64,000 nt of DNA from Rhizobacter sp. (GTDB taxonomy: Bacteria > Pseudomonadota > Gammaproteobacteria > Burkholderiales > Burkholderiaceae_C): the NCBI GenBank assembly GCA_025350965.1, contig JANXWV010000025.1, positions 35,043 to 99,042 on the forward strand, given 5' to 3'. How positions within the stretch are numbered: the stretch's first letter is position 1; each line of letters begins with the position of its first letter. Below the pieces are notes generated by a model. That model saw only the letters and a list, made by a program, of their open reading frames with translations, ran no database searches and was not told where the DNA came from. A program made the position numbers and the translations under genes. Of the stretch, positions 52,279 to 61,516 are shown one piece after another.

Positions 52279-54092
52279 CCAGACAGATCCGAAACATCGC
52301 CATCATTGCCCACGTCGACCACGGCAAGACCACGCTCGTCGACCAACTGCTGCGCCAGAGCGGTACCTTCCGCGAAAACGAGAAGGTCGCCGAACGCGTG
52401 ATGGACAACAACGACCTCGAAAAGGAGCGTGGCATCACGATCCTGTCGAAGAACTGCGCGGTCGAGTGGAAGGGCACGCACGTCAACATCGTCGACACAC
52501 CGGGCCACGCCGACTTCGGCGGTGAAGTCGAGCGCGTGCTGTCGATGGTCGACTCGGTGCTGTTGCTGGTCGATGCCGTCGAAGGCCCGATGCCGCAAAC
52601 GCGCTTCGTGACCAAGAAGGCGCTGGCGCTCGGCCTGAAGCCGATCGTCGTCGTGAACAAGGTCGACCGCCCGGGCGCGCGTGCCGACTATGTCATCAAC
52701 GCCACCTTCGACCTGTTCGACAAGCTCGGTGCGACCGAAGAGCAGCTCGACTTCCCCGTCGTGTTCGCCTCCGGCCTGAACGGCTGGGCCACGCTGACGC
52801 AGGGCGAGATCGGCACCACGCTCGGGCCGCTGTTCGACACCATCCTGAGCCACGTGCCTGCGCACGGAGGCGAGCCCGATGCGCCGCTGCAGCTGCAGAT
52901 CTGCTCACTGGACTATTCCACTTACGTCGGCCGCATCGGCATCGGCCGCATCAACCAGGGCACGTTGAAACCCATGCAGAACGTGGCCGTGTACAGCGGG
53001 CCCGACAGCACGCCGTTCAACGCCCGCGTGAACCAGGTGCTGAAGTTCGAAGGCCTGGAACGCCAGCAAGCCAGCGAAGCCGGCCCCGGCGACATCGTGT
53101 TGATCAACGGCATCGAGAACATCGGCATCGGCGTGACCCTGACCGAGATCGAGCGCCCTGTGCCGTTGCCCATGCTGAACGTCGACGAGCCGACGCTCAC
53201 GATGAATTTCTGCGTCAACAACTCGCCGTTGGCGGGCCGTGAAGGCAAGTTCGTCACGAGCCGCCAGCTCTGGGACCGCCTGCAGCGCGAGCTGCAGAGC
53301 AACGTGGCGTTGCGTGTGCGCGAGACCGACGAAGACGGCATCTTCGAGGTGATGGGCCGGGGCGAACTGCACCTGACCATCCTGCTCGAAACGATGCGCC
53401 GCGAAGGCTACGAGTTGGCCGTGAGCAAGCCGCGCGTGGTGTTCCGCATGCAAGGCGACGTGCGCCTGGAGCCGATCGAAGCCGTGACGGCCGACGTCGA
53501 AGACCAGCACCAGGGCGCTGTGATGCAGGCCATGGGTGAACGCCGGGCCGAGCTCGTGAACATGGAGCCGGACGGCATGGGCCGCGTGCGGCTCGACTAC
53601 AAGATCCCGGCACGTGGCCTCATCGGCTTCCAGAACGAGTTCCTGAACCTGACGCGCGGCACCGGTCTGATCAGCAACATCTTCGACAGCTACGAGCCGT
53701 ACAAGGGCGAGATCGAGGGTCGCAAGCAGGGCGTGCTGATCAGCCAGGACGATGGCGAAGCGGTGACGTATTCACTCGGCAAGCTCGACGACCGCGGCCG
53801 CATGTTCGTCAAGGCGGGCGACGCGCTCTACGAGGGCATGATCATCGGCATCCACAGCCGGGACAACGACCTGGTGGTGAACGCTGTGCGCGGCAAGCAG
53901 CTGACGAACTTCCGCGTCAGCGGCAAGGAAGACGCCATCAAGATCACGCCACCGATCATCCTGACCCTCGAATATGCGGTGGAGTTCATCGCCGACGACG
54001 AGCTGGTCGAGATCACGCCGAAGACGATCCGCATCCGCAAACGTCACCTGAAAGAGCACGACCGCAAGAAGGCGTCGCGCGAGACGGCTTGA
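52275..54092 (+). CDS. typA: Ribosome-associated GTPase TypA/BipA
   Basis: The 605-residue translational GTPase has the G domain ([36 protein letters not shown]), an EF-G-like domain II, domain III and the BipA-specific C-terminal domain. It binds 70S ribosomes and is needed for growth at low temperature and stress in bacteria. ATG 52275 overlaps the truB stop in an ATGA. It ends the translation operon; an 8-bp hairpin (54182-54201) lies about 90 nt downstream. Confidence 0.96.
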   Translation: MTRQIRNIAIIAHVDHGKTTLVDQLLRQSGTFRENEKVAERVMDNNDLEKERGITILSKNCAVEWKGTHVNIVDTPGHADFGGEVERVLSMVDSVLLLVDAVEGPMPQTRFVTKKALALGLKPIVVVNKVDRPGARADYVINATFDLFDKLGATEEQLDFPVVFASGLNGWATLTQGEIGTTLGPLFDTILSHVPAHGGEPDAPLQLQICSLDYSTYVGRIGIGRINQGTLKPMQNVAVYSGPDSTPFNARVNQVLKFEGLERQQASEAGPGDIVLINGIENIGIGVTLTEIERPVPLPMLNVDEPTLTMNFCVNNSPLAGREGKFVTSRQLWDRLQRELQSNVALRVRETDEDGIFEVMGRGELHLTILLETMRREGYELAVSKPRVVFRMQGDVRLEPIEAVTADVEDQHQGAVMQAMGERRAELVNMEPDGMGRVRLDYKIPARGLIGFQNEFLNLTRGTGLISNIFDSYEPYKGEIEGRKQGVLISQDDGEAVTYSLGKLDDRGRMFVKAGDALYEGMIIGIHSRDNDLVVNAVRGKQLTNFRVSGKEDAIKITPPIILTLEYAVEFIADDELVEITPKTIRIRKRHLKEHDRKKASRETA

Positions 54093-54181
54093 TTGAGTTT
54101 GGCGGCTCGCTCCACGCGTGCGGTGACCGGCGGGTCGCTGTGCGCGGGGGCGTTTCGGTCGTGGCAGCCGGTGTTGTTGGC

Positions 54182-54201
54182 CGCAGCGACAGTTCGCTGC
54201 G
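54182..54201. other. Perfect 8-bp hairpin downstream of typA
   Basis: CGCAGCGA (54182-54189) and TCGCTGCG (54194-54201) with a 4-nt loop. No T-run follows, so it is either an unconventional terminator for typA or a leader fold of the next two-component operon. The rest of the 203-nt gap (54093-54295) is AT-rich near its end. Confidence 0.35.
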
Positions 54202-54295
54202 ATGGGATCGCTGATGTCGCCAACCTATGCGTATCATTGAGTTGACATAATATACATCGTCATGCATTTATCCATTCAGGTTCCAGCTTCCGCCG

Positions 54296-55060
54296 ATGAA
54301 ACTGCTACGCTCATGCGTGACTTCCGCACCCCATATCGCCATCGTCGACGATGAAATCGACATCACCCAACTTCTCGCCAATTACCTGGCGGGGCACGGC
54401 TTTCGGACCACCCAACTGCACAGTGGCCGAGCCGTGTTTCCATTGATGGCCAGCGACGCGCCGGCGTTGGTGCTGCTCGACCTGGGCCTTCCGGGCGAAG
54501 ACGGCTTCGCGATCGCAAGGCAGCTTCGCGAGCACTGGCGTTGTGGGCTCGTCATCCTCACCGGGCGCGGCGACACGGTCGACAAGGTCGTGGGCCTCGA
54601 AGTCGGTGCCGACGACTACGTCACCAAGCCGTTCGACCTGCGCGAGTTGCTAGCACGAATCAAGGCCGTGCTGCGCCGCATCGCCCCGCCAGAACCCTCG
54701 CCGGATGTACCTCATGCAGCCCGTGCCAACGACTTGCGTGGCGACACCCTGCGTTTCGACCGCTGGGTGCTCGACACCGCAGCACGCAGCCTGACCGATG
54801 CGCATGGCCGTGAGGCGCCGCTGACCGGCGGCGAGTTCGCGCTGCTCGTGGCCTTCGCCAGCCACCCGGGGCGCGTGCTCTCGCGCGACTTTTTGCTGGA
54901 ACTGACGCGCGGCCGCGATGCCGGCCCGTTCGACCGCACGATCGACGTGCTCGTCGGGCGCCTGCGCCGCAAGTTGGAAGCTGACGCAGATGACCCGCAG
55001 CTCATCAAGTCGGTGCGCGGTGCGGGCTACATTTTCGTGGCACCGGTGAAGGCAGGCTGA
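54296..55060 (+). CDS. OmpR-type two-component response regulator
   Basis: The 254-residue protein has a receiver domain (HIAIVDDEIDITQLLANYL, phospho-acceptor Asp62 in VLLDLGLPGEDG, conserved Lys in YVTKPFDLRE) and a C-terminal winged helix (LTGGEFALLVAFASHPG, RTIDVLVGRLRRKLE, VRGAGYIFVAP). It is followed by a hybrid kinase 4 nt downstream, so they are a pair. The start is ATG 54296; GTG 54317 is a possible shorter alternative. Signal and target genes are not evident. Confidence 0.92.
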   Translation: MKLLRSCVTSAPHIAIVDDEIDITQLLANYLAGHGFRTTQLHSGRAVFPLMASDAPALVLLDLGLPGEDGFAIARQLREHWRCGLVILTGRGDTVDKVVGLEVGADDYVTKPFDLRELLARIKAVLRRIAPPEPSPDVPHAARANDLRGDTLRFDRWVLDTAARSLTDAHGREAPLTGGEFALLVAFASHPGRVLSRDFLLELTRGRDAGPFDRTIDVLVGRLRRKLEADADDPQLIKSVRGAGYIFVAPVKAG

Positions 55061-55064
55061 GCGC

Positions 55065-57176
55065 GTGGATCCGCATCGGCCCTTGCCGACCCAAGCACTC
55101 GCTGAGCCGCCGGCGCAGCCGAACGCTGCGGAAGCGGTCGGCGACGACGTGTTCCGTGCGCTGTTTGCGGCCTATCCAGACGCCCTGCTCGTGTCCGATG
55201 CACAGGGCACCATCTTGCTGGCCAACCCGTCCGCTGCGTTGCTGCTCGGTTATGCCGACGGTGAACTCACGGGCCTGAGTATCGACGTGCTGGTGCCCGA
55301 CAGTATTCGCTCACGCCATGCCGGATACCGCAACGCCTACGGCAAGAACCCGCGCCCGCGGCCGATGAGCATGCAGACGCAGCTGGTGGCGAAATGCAAG
55401 GACGGCACCGAAGTCATGGTCGAGATCGCGCTGAGCCCGGTGCACGGCAGCCGCCAGCCGCTGGTCGTTGCCGCCATCCGCGACATCGGCGCCTACCCAC
55501 GCGTCAAGCAGGCTTTGCAGAGGGCGCGCTACAGCGAATGCCTGGCCGAGTTGGGGCAACTGGCCGTGGACGCGCGCGACCCGCAGGTGGTGCTTGCCCG
55601 GGTGCCGCAGATCGCCACACGGGCGTTGCAGGCCGACCTGGTCACGGTGTGGCTGGTGGTGGCAGATGGCCAGACATGCGAACTCGTCAGCGTCGACGGC
55701 ACCGAAAGCACATTGGCCCGCGAGCCCTTGGGCACCCGGGTGGCGAACAGCCCGGACACGGTACCTGGCTTCGTGCTGGCACAAGGCCAGCCGCTCCGCA
55801 TTGCCGACCTTCGCGGCGAACGGCGCTTCGCTGTGCCACAGGCGCATCTCGACGCGGGCCTGACGAGTGCACTGGCGGTACCGTTGTCGGACAAGGGTCG
55901 CTGCATCGGTGCGCTGGTGGTGTTTTCGCGCGAGTTGCGGGCCTTCGGTGTCGACGAGTTGCACTTTCTGGAATCGCTCTCGAACCTGCTCGCGACCAGC
56001 CTGCAACGTGCGCAGTCCGAAGAGGCGCTGAACCACGCGCAGCGCCTGGAAAGCGTGGGGCAACTGACGGGCGGCATCGCTCACGATTTCAACAACCTTC
56101 TCACCGTGATACAGGGCAACCTGCAGGTGCTCGAAGAACTGCCGGCGCTTGCGCAACAAAGCCATGCACTGCAGCTCGTGGCAGCGGCAGCGCGCGCCAG
56201 CAAGCGCGGGGCAGAACTGACGAGCAAGCTTCTCGCCTTCTCGCGCCGCCAGGTGCTGCAGCCGAGCTCGGTGGACGTGAACGCATTGCTGCGCTCGCTG
56301 TGCGACATGCTTGAGCGCACGCTCGACCAGCGCATCGCCATCGAAGTGAATGCGCTGCCCTGCCCACCTTGCCTGGCCGACGCGGGGCAACTCGAATCGG
56401 CCCTGCTCAACATTGCCATCAATGCCCGCGATGCCATGCCCGGCGGTGGGCGATTGCGCTTTCACGCCGAGCCCTGCACCACCATTCCGGACGATGTGCA
56501 CGGTGGTGCGGAGCCCCATGAAGGCAAGGCCAGTGAGTACGTCGCGATCTCGATCACCGACACGGGCAGCGGCATGACCGACGAGGTGAAGGAGCGCGCG
56601 TTCGAGCCGTTCTTCACCACCAAGGAGTCAGGGCGCGGCACCGGCCTCGGCCTGAGCACGGTGCACGGCTTCGTGAAGCAGTCGCACGGCGGCATCGCGA
56701 TTCGCAGCGCGCCCGGCGCCGGCACCACCGTCACGCTGTACATCCCGCGCATCGACGCCCTGCCCGCCGCGCCGCCTGCGGCCGAGGTGAGCGTCAAGGT
56801 CCGCCCCGGGCTGCGCGTGTTGCTGGTCGAAGACGATGCCGATGTGCGTACCTTGATGCACGCGTTCTTGCTCGCCCTGGGTTGCCGCGTGACGGCTTGC
56901 ACCAGCGGCGAACAGGCCTGGAACACGCTTGCCCTGGACGCCCGATACGAACTGTTGCTGACCGACATTGCGCTGGGCGCCGGCATGCGCGGCACCGAGC
57001 TGGCAGCCCGCGCCCAGGCCCGCTTGCCATCGATGGCCGTGCTGTTGATGTCGGGCTATTCGGCCGAGCTTCTGGAGGCCGACCGCGACACCCCGCCCAC
57101 GTGGGAACTGCTGCGCAAACCCTGTACGCGCGCCGAGCTGGCACAGGCCATCGCCACGGCTGTCAACGTGCGCTGA
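55065..57176 (+). CDS. Hybrid sensor histidine kinase (PAS-GAF-HisKA-HATPase-REC)
   Basis: The 703-residue protein has no membrane helix and is probably cytosolic. Domains in order: PAS (about 28-140, DVFRALFAAYPDALLVSDAQG), GAF (about 165-315), a HisKA dimer helix with His340 in GGIAHDFNNLL, an HATPase domain with NIAINARDAMPGGG and TGLGLSTVHGF, and a C-terminal receiver with Asp634 in LLLTDIALG. The GAF region suggests a small-molecule or redox ligand. It starts GTG 55065 just after the response regulator. The kinase may phosphorylate its own receiver and the OmpR partner; no separate Hpt protein is nearby. Confidence 0.9.
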   Translation: MDPHRPLPTQALAEPPAQPNAAEAVGDDVFRALFAAYPDALLVSDAQGTILLANPSAALLLGYADGELTGLSIDVLVPDSIRSRHAGYRNAYGKNPRPRPMSMQTQLVAKCKDGTEVMVEIALSPVHGSRQPLVVAAIRDIGAYPRVKQALQRARYSECLAELGQLAVDARDPQVVLARVPQIATRALQADLVTVWLVVADGQTCELVSVDGTESTLAREPLGTRVANSPDTVPGFVLAQGQPLRIADLRGERRFAVPQAHLDAGLTSALAVPLSDKGRCIGALVVFSRELRAFGVDELHFLESLSNLLATSLQRAQSEEALNHAQRLESVGQLTGGIAHDFNNLLTVIQGNLQVLEELPALAQQSHALQLVAAAARASKRGAELTSKLLAFSRRQVLQPSSVDVNALLRSLCDMLERTLDQRIAIEVNALPCPPCLADAGQLESALLNIAINARDAMPGGGRLRFHAEPCTTIPDDVHGGAEPHEGKASEYVAISITDTGSGMTDEVKERAFEPFFTTKESGRGTGLGLSTVHGFVKQSHGGIAIRSAPGAGTTVTLYIPRIDALPAAPPAAEVSVKVRPGLRVLLVEDDADVRTLMHAFLLALGCRVTACTSGEQAWNTLALDARYELLLTDIALGAGMRGTELAARAQARLPSMAVLLMSGYSAELLEADRDTPPTWELLRKPCTRAELAQAIATAVNVR

Positions 57177-57212
57177 AATGCAACTCGGTGTCGGGGCGGC
57201 TCGACCGGCGCT

Positions 57213-58016
57213 TCACTGCAACGTGCGTTGGGGCGCGAGGCAATGCTGCACGAAGACCGTCAGCGCCGCGACATCGGGGATATGCACATCGCGCCTGCCC
57301 TTCGTGGCGAAGCAGATCACCTTGTCGCGCGCCAGGCGCGACAGCGCGCGGCTCACGGTTTCGAGCGTCATGCCCAGGTAGTTGCCGATCTCGGCGCGCG
57401 TCATGCGCAATGTGATCTGGTCGCTGCGCAGGCCGCGTCGCGCCAGCGATTCTGCCCAGAGGCGCAGGAACTCGGCCACCCGCGCGTCGGCAGGCAAGGT
57501 GCACATGGAAAGCAGCGAATCGCGGTCGCGGCCGATCTCGCGGCTCATCGCCTCGTGCACTGCAGTGAGCAAGCCCCGGTCGGCGGCGCACGCGGCCAGC
57601 AACGCCTCGTAGCGGAGCACCCACACCTCACCGGTGTCCATGGCCACGGCGTTGCAGCTGTACGCGGCCCCTGCAATGCCATCGAAGCCGAGCCAGTCGC
57701 CCCGGAATTTCAGGCTGACCACCTGCTCGCGCCCGTCGGGCGAGGTGCTCACGATCTTGAAGAAGCCAGAGTTGAGGATGTAGAGGTTGCCGAAGCGCTC
57801 GCCGGCCTGGTAGATCTCTTCGCCCGCATGTACGAGCCGGCGCTGCGGCGCAAGGCGCTCATTCACGAGCGCCAGCGTGGCGGCGATGCTCGCGCTCGTC
57901 GCGCAGTTCTCGCTGGCGCCGGTCACGGCGCGCAGCGCGGCCGGTTCACTCTGGCTCGGTACCCCCATCAGGCCTGATGCGTGCGGCGTGGCAACTGGGG
58001 CGTCTTGGCTCAGCAT
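57213..58016 (-). CDS. Crp/Fnr family regulator lacking Fe-S cysteines (FixK-like)
   Basis: The 267-residue protein has a cyclic-nucleotide-type beta-barrel (about 60-155, GEEIYQAGERFGNLYILNSG, then DGREQVVSLKFRGDWLGFDG) and a C-terminal HTH with MTRAEIGNYLGMTLETVSRALSRL. The E-x-x-SR pattern in the recognition helix (ETVSRALSR) matches the Fnr-type target TTGAT-N4-ATCAA. The Fnr N-terminal cysteine cluster is missing: only one Cys (about residue 38) is seen. The residue at the fourth-ligand position is Trp (GEVWVLRY). ATG 58016 is set by GAGGAG 6 nt upstream; a start at 58052 adds 12 residues. It sits next to the cbb3 oxidase genes. Confidence 0.88.
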   Translation of the reverse strand: MLSQDAPVATPHASGLMGVPSQSEPAALRAVTGASENCATSASIAATLALVNERLAPQRRLVHAGEEIYQAGERFGNLYILNSGFFKIVSTSPDGREQVVSLKFRGDWLGFDGIAGAAYSCNAVAMDTGEVWVLRYEALLAACAADRGLLTAVHEAMSREIGRDRDSLLSMCTLPADARVAEFLRLWAESLARRGLRSDQITLRMTRAEIGNYLGMTLETVSRALSRLARDKVICFATKGRRDVHIPDVAALTVFVQHCLAPQRTLQ

Positions 58017-58287
58017 GATCAACTCCTCGTCATTGTTGGCAGATCGATCCATCGAATGCTAGGAAGCTGCGGCGGCCCCTTGAATAACGGGGTGAACGCT
58101 TGTGTCGCAGTGTGTGAACAGTCTGTAAACGGCGCGGCAAGTACGGCGCGGGTCCACCGCCCAGCGCACCCTTGCCAAGGCCGCATGCAGCACGGGCTTG
58201 AGCCCCGTCAAGCTCCTGCATCGGGCGTTCTGTAGGCTGTGCAACCTGTCGACAGCCAACTTCAACCCGCACCCGCCCGCATGCACC

Positions 58288-58806
58288 ATGGCCCTCGATC
58301 TGAACCGGTGCAGCCTCGTTGAGTTCGAGGCTCTCAGCGCGCACATGAGCGCACTGCTCGCCCGCGCCCAGGCGGTGCCAGCGTCGCAAGCCGCCGGGAC
58401 GGCGCAAGCTGCTGGGGGGCAACCACCCCTGCACGGCAAGAAGCTCGGCCTGGTGTGCGGTGTGGCCGACGACGACGACGCGAAGCTCTTCACCCACGCT
58501 GCCAACGCGCTGGGTGCACAGGTTGCGCTGCTGCGGCCCAGCCTGTCCGCGCTGAGCACGGCAGCCGAAGTGCAACGAACGGCGCATGTGCTGGGCCGCC
58601 TTTACGACGCACTGGACTGCATGGGGTTGCCGCACGACCTGGTGCTGCGCATCAGCGCCGATGCGGGCGTGCCGGTGTTCGACGGCCTCGCCTCGGCGGC
58701 CCATCCGGCCCATCGACTTGCGCACGCCTCGGCCCCCACCGAGCCCGGCTCCGACGCGTGGCGCTGTCTCGTGATCCAGGCCGTGCTGCTGGGCGTTCTA
58801 GGCTGA
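58288..58806 (+). CDS. Ornithine-carbamoyltransferase-like N-terminal domain protein
   Basis: The 172-residue product looks like the carbamoyl-phosphate-binding half of an ornithine carbamoyltransferase but without the ornithine-binding C-terminal domain. Visible resemblance: GKKLGLVCGVADDDDAKLFTHAANALGAQV, followed by a helical stretch, then RLYDALDCMGLPHDLVLRI and VPVFDGLASAAHPAHRLA. The catalytic STRTR-type phosphate loop of OTC is replaced by an ordinary sequence (VCGVADDDD), so carbamoyl transfer is unlikely. ATG 58288 gives the best start; earlier in-frame starts lie in the intergenic region. It is the only plus-strand gene of the cbb3 region and faces the TauE-like gene. The family call is by eye. 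Confidence 0.5.
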   Translation: MALDLNRCSLVEFEALSAHMSALLARAQAVPASQAAGTAQAAGGQPPLHGKKLGLVCGVADDDDAKLFTHAANALGAQVALLRPSLSALSTAAEVQRTAHVLGRLYDALDCMGLPHDLVLRISADAGVPVFDGLASAAHPAHRLAHASAPTEPGSDAWRCLVIQAVLLGVLG

Positions 58807-58822
58807 ACGCGGGCGCGCTGGA

Positions 58823-59509
58823 TCAGGCGCCGGCGCACCACAGCGCGAAGGGCTCCCAGAGGCCGTGCGTCAAGGCCCAGCCCGAAACCAGTGCCAGGCT
58901 CGCACCCGCCGCGCGAAAGCCGAGCGCCGACACCTGCTTCGCGGACCCCCCGCCGCCGCCCGCCCCGCGCCAGCGCGCCAACAGCCACGGGGCCATGGCC
59001 AGGCCGGGCGCCGAGGCCAGCGCGAAGGCCGCCATCACGAGAGCGCCTCCTTGCGGGCTGCCGCCCAGCGCGGCCAGCATCAACGCGCCTTGCAACGCGG
59101 CGCACGGCCACGCCACCCAGCCGACACCGGCCAGGCCGGCCCGGGCCACCTGCGTTTTGCGGCGGACCAAGCGCACGGGCACGGGCACGGTGCCTCCGCT
59201 GCGCCACATCGCGGGTTGGCGGCCGGTGGCCACCCACCACAGGCCGAGCGCGAGAAAGCCCAGATGCAGCAAGGTCCAGACGGGGCGGAGTGCGGGCGAC
59301 GCCTCGCTCCAGGTGCCCAGCACGCTGACGCTGCCCGCCGCCAGTGCACCGCCCGCCGCATAGCCGATCAAGCGGCCCGCATGAAAGCTGCCGGCTGAAC
59401 GGCCGCTGCCGTGGGTCAGGGCCGCGCACGGTGCGCCGCACATGGCGGCGCAGTGCGGTGTGGCGGCAAGCCCGAGGGCAAGCCCGGCGAGGATCAACGG
59501 CCACTGCAT
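58823..59509 (-). CDS. TauE/SafE-like membrane protein of the cbb3 locus
   Basis: The 228-residue polytopic protein has about six hydrophobic helices. It carries the N-terminal motif PHCAAMCGAPC, the HCxxMCG pattern of the UreH/SafE-like transmembrane domain that is usual in cytochrome-oxidase assembly clusters. The Cys and His residues could bind copper or another metal, which would fit cbb3 maturation; this is inference. It is the last gene in the ccoN-to-TauE run, 36 nt after the small membrane protein. Confidence 0.8.
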   Translation of the reverse strand: MQWPLILAGLALGLAATPHCAAMCGAPCAALTHGSGRSAGSFHAGRLIGYAAGGALAAGSVSVLGTWSEASPALRPVWTLLHLGFLALGLWWVATGRQPAMWRSGGTVPVPVRLVRRKTQVARAGLAGVGWVAWPCAALQGALMLAALGGSPQGGALVMAAFALASAPGLAMAPWLLARWRGAGGGGGSAKQVSALGFRAAGASLALVSGWALTHGLWEPFALWCAGA

Positions 59510-59545
59510 GCGAACACCGTCAGTGGGCGGAGCGCCTGGCCACGG

Positions 59546-59836
59546 TCACTCTGGCAGTGGGCCGGGTGCGTCGAGCAACTGCGTCAGCGCGCCGGAGGTG
59601 GCCACCACGCTCCAGAAGATCAGGAACGTGACCGAGTAGACCGCGCTGGCCGACCACTGCAGCGGCTCGGCGCCGAACCAGTGCAGCGAGCCCGGGTCGA
59701 CCACGACGAACACCAGCGCCTCGAGCACGCCGGCCATCACGAAGGCCGGCCACAGGATCAGCAGCACGCGTTCGCGCAGCGGCCGTGCATGGTTGCCAGC
59801 CGGCATGGCCGCATCAGGGCCGGGGCGTTGCAGCAT
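59546..59836 (-). CDS. Small membrane protein of the cbb3 locus
   Basis: This is a 96-residue protein with two predicted hydrophobic helices, about residues 21-43 (RVLLILWPAFVMAGVLEALVF) and 65-84 (VYSVTFLIFWSVVATSGALT). I do not recognise a characterised family. It lies between the FixH-like gene and the TauE/SafE-like gene, on the same strand, so a role in oxidase assembly is plausible. ATG 59836 overlaps the FixH-like end by 23 nt; ATG 59806, just after that stop, is an equally plausible start and would give about 86 residues. Confidence 0.65.
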   Translation of the reverse strand: MLQRPGPDAAMPAGNHARPLRERVLLILWPAFVMAGVLEALVFVVVDPGSLHWFGAEPLQWSASAVYSVTFLIFWSVVATSGALTQLLDAPGPLPE

Positions 59837-60032
59837 GGTTGCGTGCCTGGGTGGCGGGTGACTGTGCATCGGCGCCTGCCGAAGCTTGCGGCAGCGGCGT
59901 GTCGCCCCCTCGCACCGCGACGAAGAGCAGCGCGAAGCTTGCCACGACGACTACCGCCGGCCCGCCGAACACCAGCCACAGCATGCGTATGCGCCACCAC
60001 GGCTGGACCGGTCCCATCTGCTCTTTGACCAT
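59814..60032 (-). CDS. Short FixH/CcoH-like protein
   Basis: The 72-residue protein has one N-terminal membrane helix (WWRIRMLWLVFGGPAVVVVASF) and a short periplasmic tail. It sits right after ccoG, where FixH/CcoH, a cbb3 assembly protein, normally lies. It is much shorter than classical CcoH (about 150 residues), but short forms occur in this group of bacteria. ATG 60032 was chosen; ATG 60047 would add five residues. Confidence 0.7.
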   Translation of the reverse strand: MVKEQMGPVQPWWRIRMLWLVFGGPAVVVVASFALLFVAVRGGDTPLPQASAGADAQSPATQARNHAATPRP

Positions 60033-60054
60033 GTGTTCGCTCCTCAAGCCCTTG

Positions 60055-61509
60055 TCAACGCGGCACGACGAACGTGGAGCGCTCGCTCACCACGGCCCCC
60101 GCATCCGACCCTGCCACAACCTCGAAACGTATCGGGTGCGCCCCGGCGCCAAGGGCGCGCGCCTCCTCCGGCGGCACGCGCACTGCCAGCGTGACCCAGC
60201 GCGCCTGCGCCGGCAGCACGTCAACAGTGCCTGCGCCTGCGCCCGCGAGTGCCGCACCTTCTATGCCGTGCACCGCCACGTGGTAGCTCTGCGGCTGCTC
60301 GGTCGCGTTCATCAGCTGCAGGCGGTACAGGTTCTCGACCTGCCCTGCCTCATTGATGCGCGCCAGCGTCATGCGGTCGCGCACCACGTCGACCTTGAAG
60401 GTGTGGCGCACCGCCAGGCTCCATGCGAACGCGGCCGAGATCACCACCAGCACCGCGCCGTAGACGAGCACCCGCGGGCGGAACACCCGCTGCCACATCT
60501 GCGGCTGGGTCATGCCCTGCTCCAGCCCGTTCTGCGTGGCGTAGCGGATCAGCCCGCGCGGGTAGTGCATCTTGTCCATCACGCTGTCGCACGCGTCGAT
60601 GCATGCGGTGCACGCGATGCACTCGTACTGCAGGCCCTCGCGGATGTCGATGCCGGTCGGGCACACGTGCACGCACAGGCCGCAGTCGATGCAGTCGCCG
60701 AGCTTGAGCACGCCCAGGTCGGCACCGCGCGCCCGTGTGCCGCGCGGCTCACCGCGGGCGGTGTCGTAGCTGACGATCAAGGTGTCTCGGTCGAACATCG
60801 CGCTCTGGAAGCGCGCGTAGGGGCACATGTACTTGCATACCTGCTCGCGCAGGAAGCCGGCGTTGCCGTAGGTGGCCAGGCCGTAGAAGTTGACCCAGAA
60901 CCACTCCCACGGGCCGAAGCCCAGGGTGAACGCCTCGGCCCACAGCGTCTTGATCGGCGTGAAGGAGCCGACGAACGTGAACCCGGTCCACAGGCCGATG
61001 GCCAGCCACACCGCGTGCTTCGCGCTCTTGCGCCACAGCTTGTTCGCGGTCCACGGCCCAGCGTCGAGCTTCATGCGGGCGCCGCGCTCGCCTTCGGTGT
61101 GGTGCTCGACCCAGAGAAAGATCTCGGTGTAGACGGTCTGCGGGCACGCATAGCCGCACCACAGCCGCCCGCCGACTGCGGTGAAGAAAAACAGGCCGAA
61201 CGCCGAGAGCACCAGCACGCCGGTGAGGTAGATGAAGTCCTGCGGGTACAGCACCAGGTCGAAGATGTAGAAGCGCCGCGAGCTCAGCTCGAACAGCACC
61301 GCCTGGCGGCCGTTCCACATGAGCCACGGCAGGCCATAGAACAGCAGCTGGGTCAGCCACACCATGGCCCAGCGCCAGCGCGCGAAGGCACCGTGTACCG
61401 AGCGCGGGTAGATCTTCTTCTGCTTTTCGTAGAGCGACACCAGCCCCGGCGCGCCGGCGACCGGCGTGATCGGAATGACGCGCGTGCGCGCAGCGCCGGG
61501 CAGCGTCAT
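60055..61509 (-). CDS. ccoG: Cytochrome c oxidase accessory protein CcoG
   Basis: The 484-residue membrane iron-sulfur protein has several N-terminal helices and a conserved WCGYACPQTVYTEIFLWVE segment. There are two [4Fe-4S] ferredoxin motifs (GDCIDCGLCVHVCP and ECIACTACIDACD) and a C-terminal periplasmic immunoglobulin-like domain. CcoG takes part in copper handling for cbb3 assembly by reducing Cu(II) to Cu(I). ATG 61509 gives the usual start; the sequence upstream to 61605 belongs to ccoP in another frame. It begins 7 nt after the ccoP stop. Confidence 0.93.
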   Translation of the reverse strand: MTLPGAARTRVIPITPVAGAPGLVSLYEKQKKIYPRSVHGAFARWRWAMVWLTQLLFYGLPWLMWNGRQAVLFELSSRRFYIFDLVLYPQDFIYLTGVLVLSAFGLFFFTAVGGRLWCGYACPQTVYTEIFLWVEHHTEGERGARMKLDAGPWTANKLWRKSAKHAVWLAIGLWTGFTFVGSFTPIKTLWAEAFTLGFGPWEWFWVNFYGLATYGNAGFLREQVCKYMCPYARFQSAMFDRDTLIVSYDTARGEPRGTRARGADLGVLKLGDCIDCGLCVHVCPTGIDIREGLQYECIACTACIDACDSVMDKMHYPRGLIRYATQNGLEQGMTQPQMWQRVFRPRVLVYGAVLVVISAAFAWSLAVRHTFKVDVVRDRMTLARINEAGQVENLYRLQLMNATEQPQSYHVAVHGIEGAALAGAGAGTVDVLPAQARWVTLAVRVPPEEARALGAGAHPIRFEVVAGSDAGAVVSERSTFVVPR

Positions 61510-61516
61510 CGCAGCC

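Noticed and set aside
54242..54247. TTGACA upstream of the response regulator as a promoter
   Set aside because: The best -10 candidates at 16-18 nt (CATTTA, ATTTAT) match only 2-3 of 6 positions. AT-rich context makes a promoter possible, but I cannot fix it.
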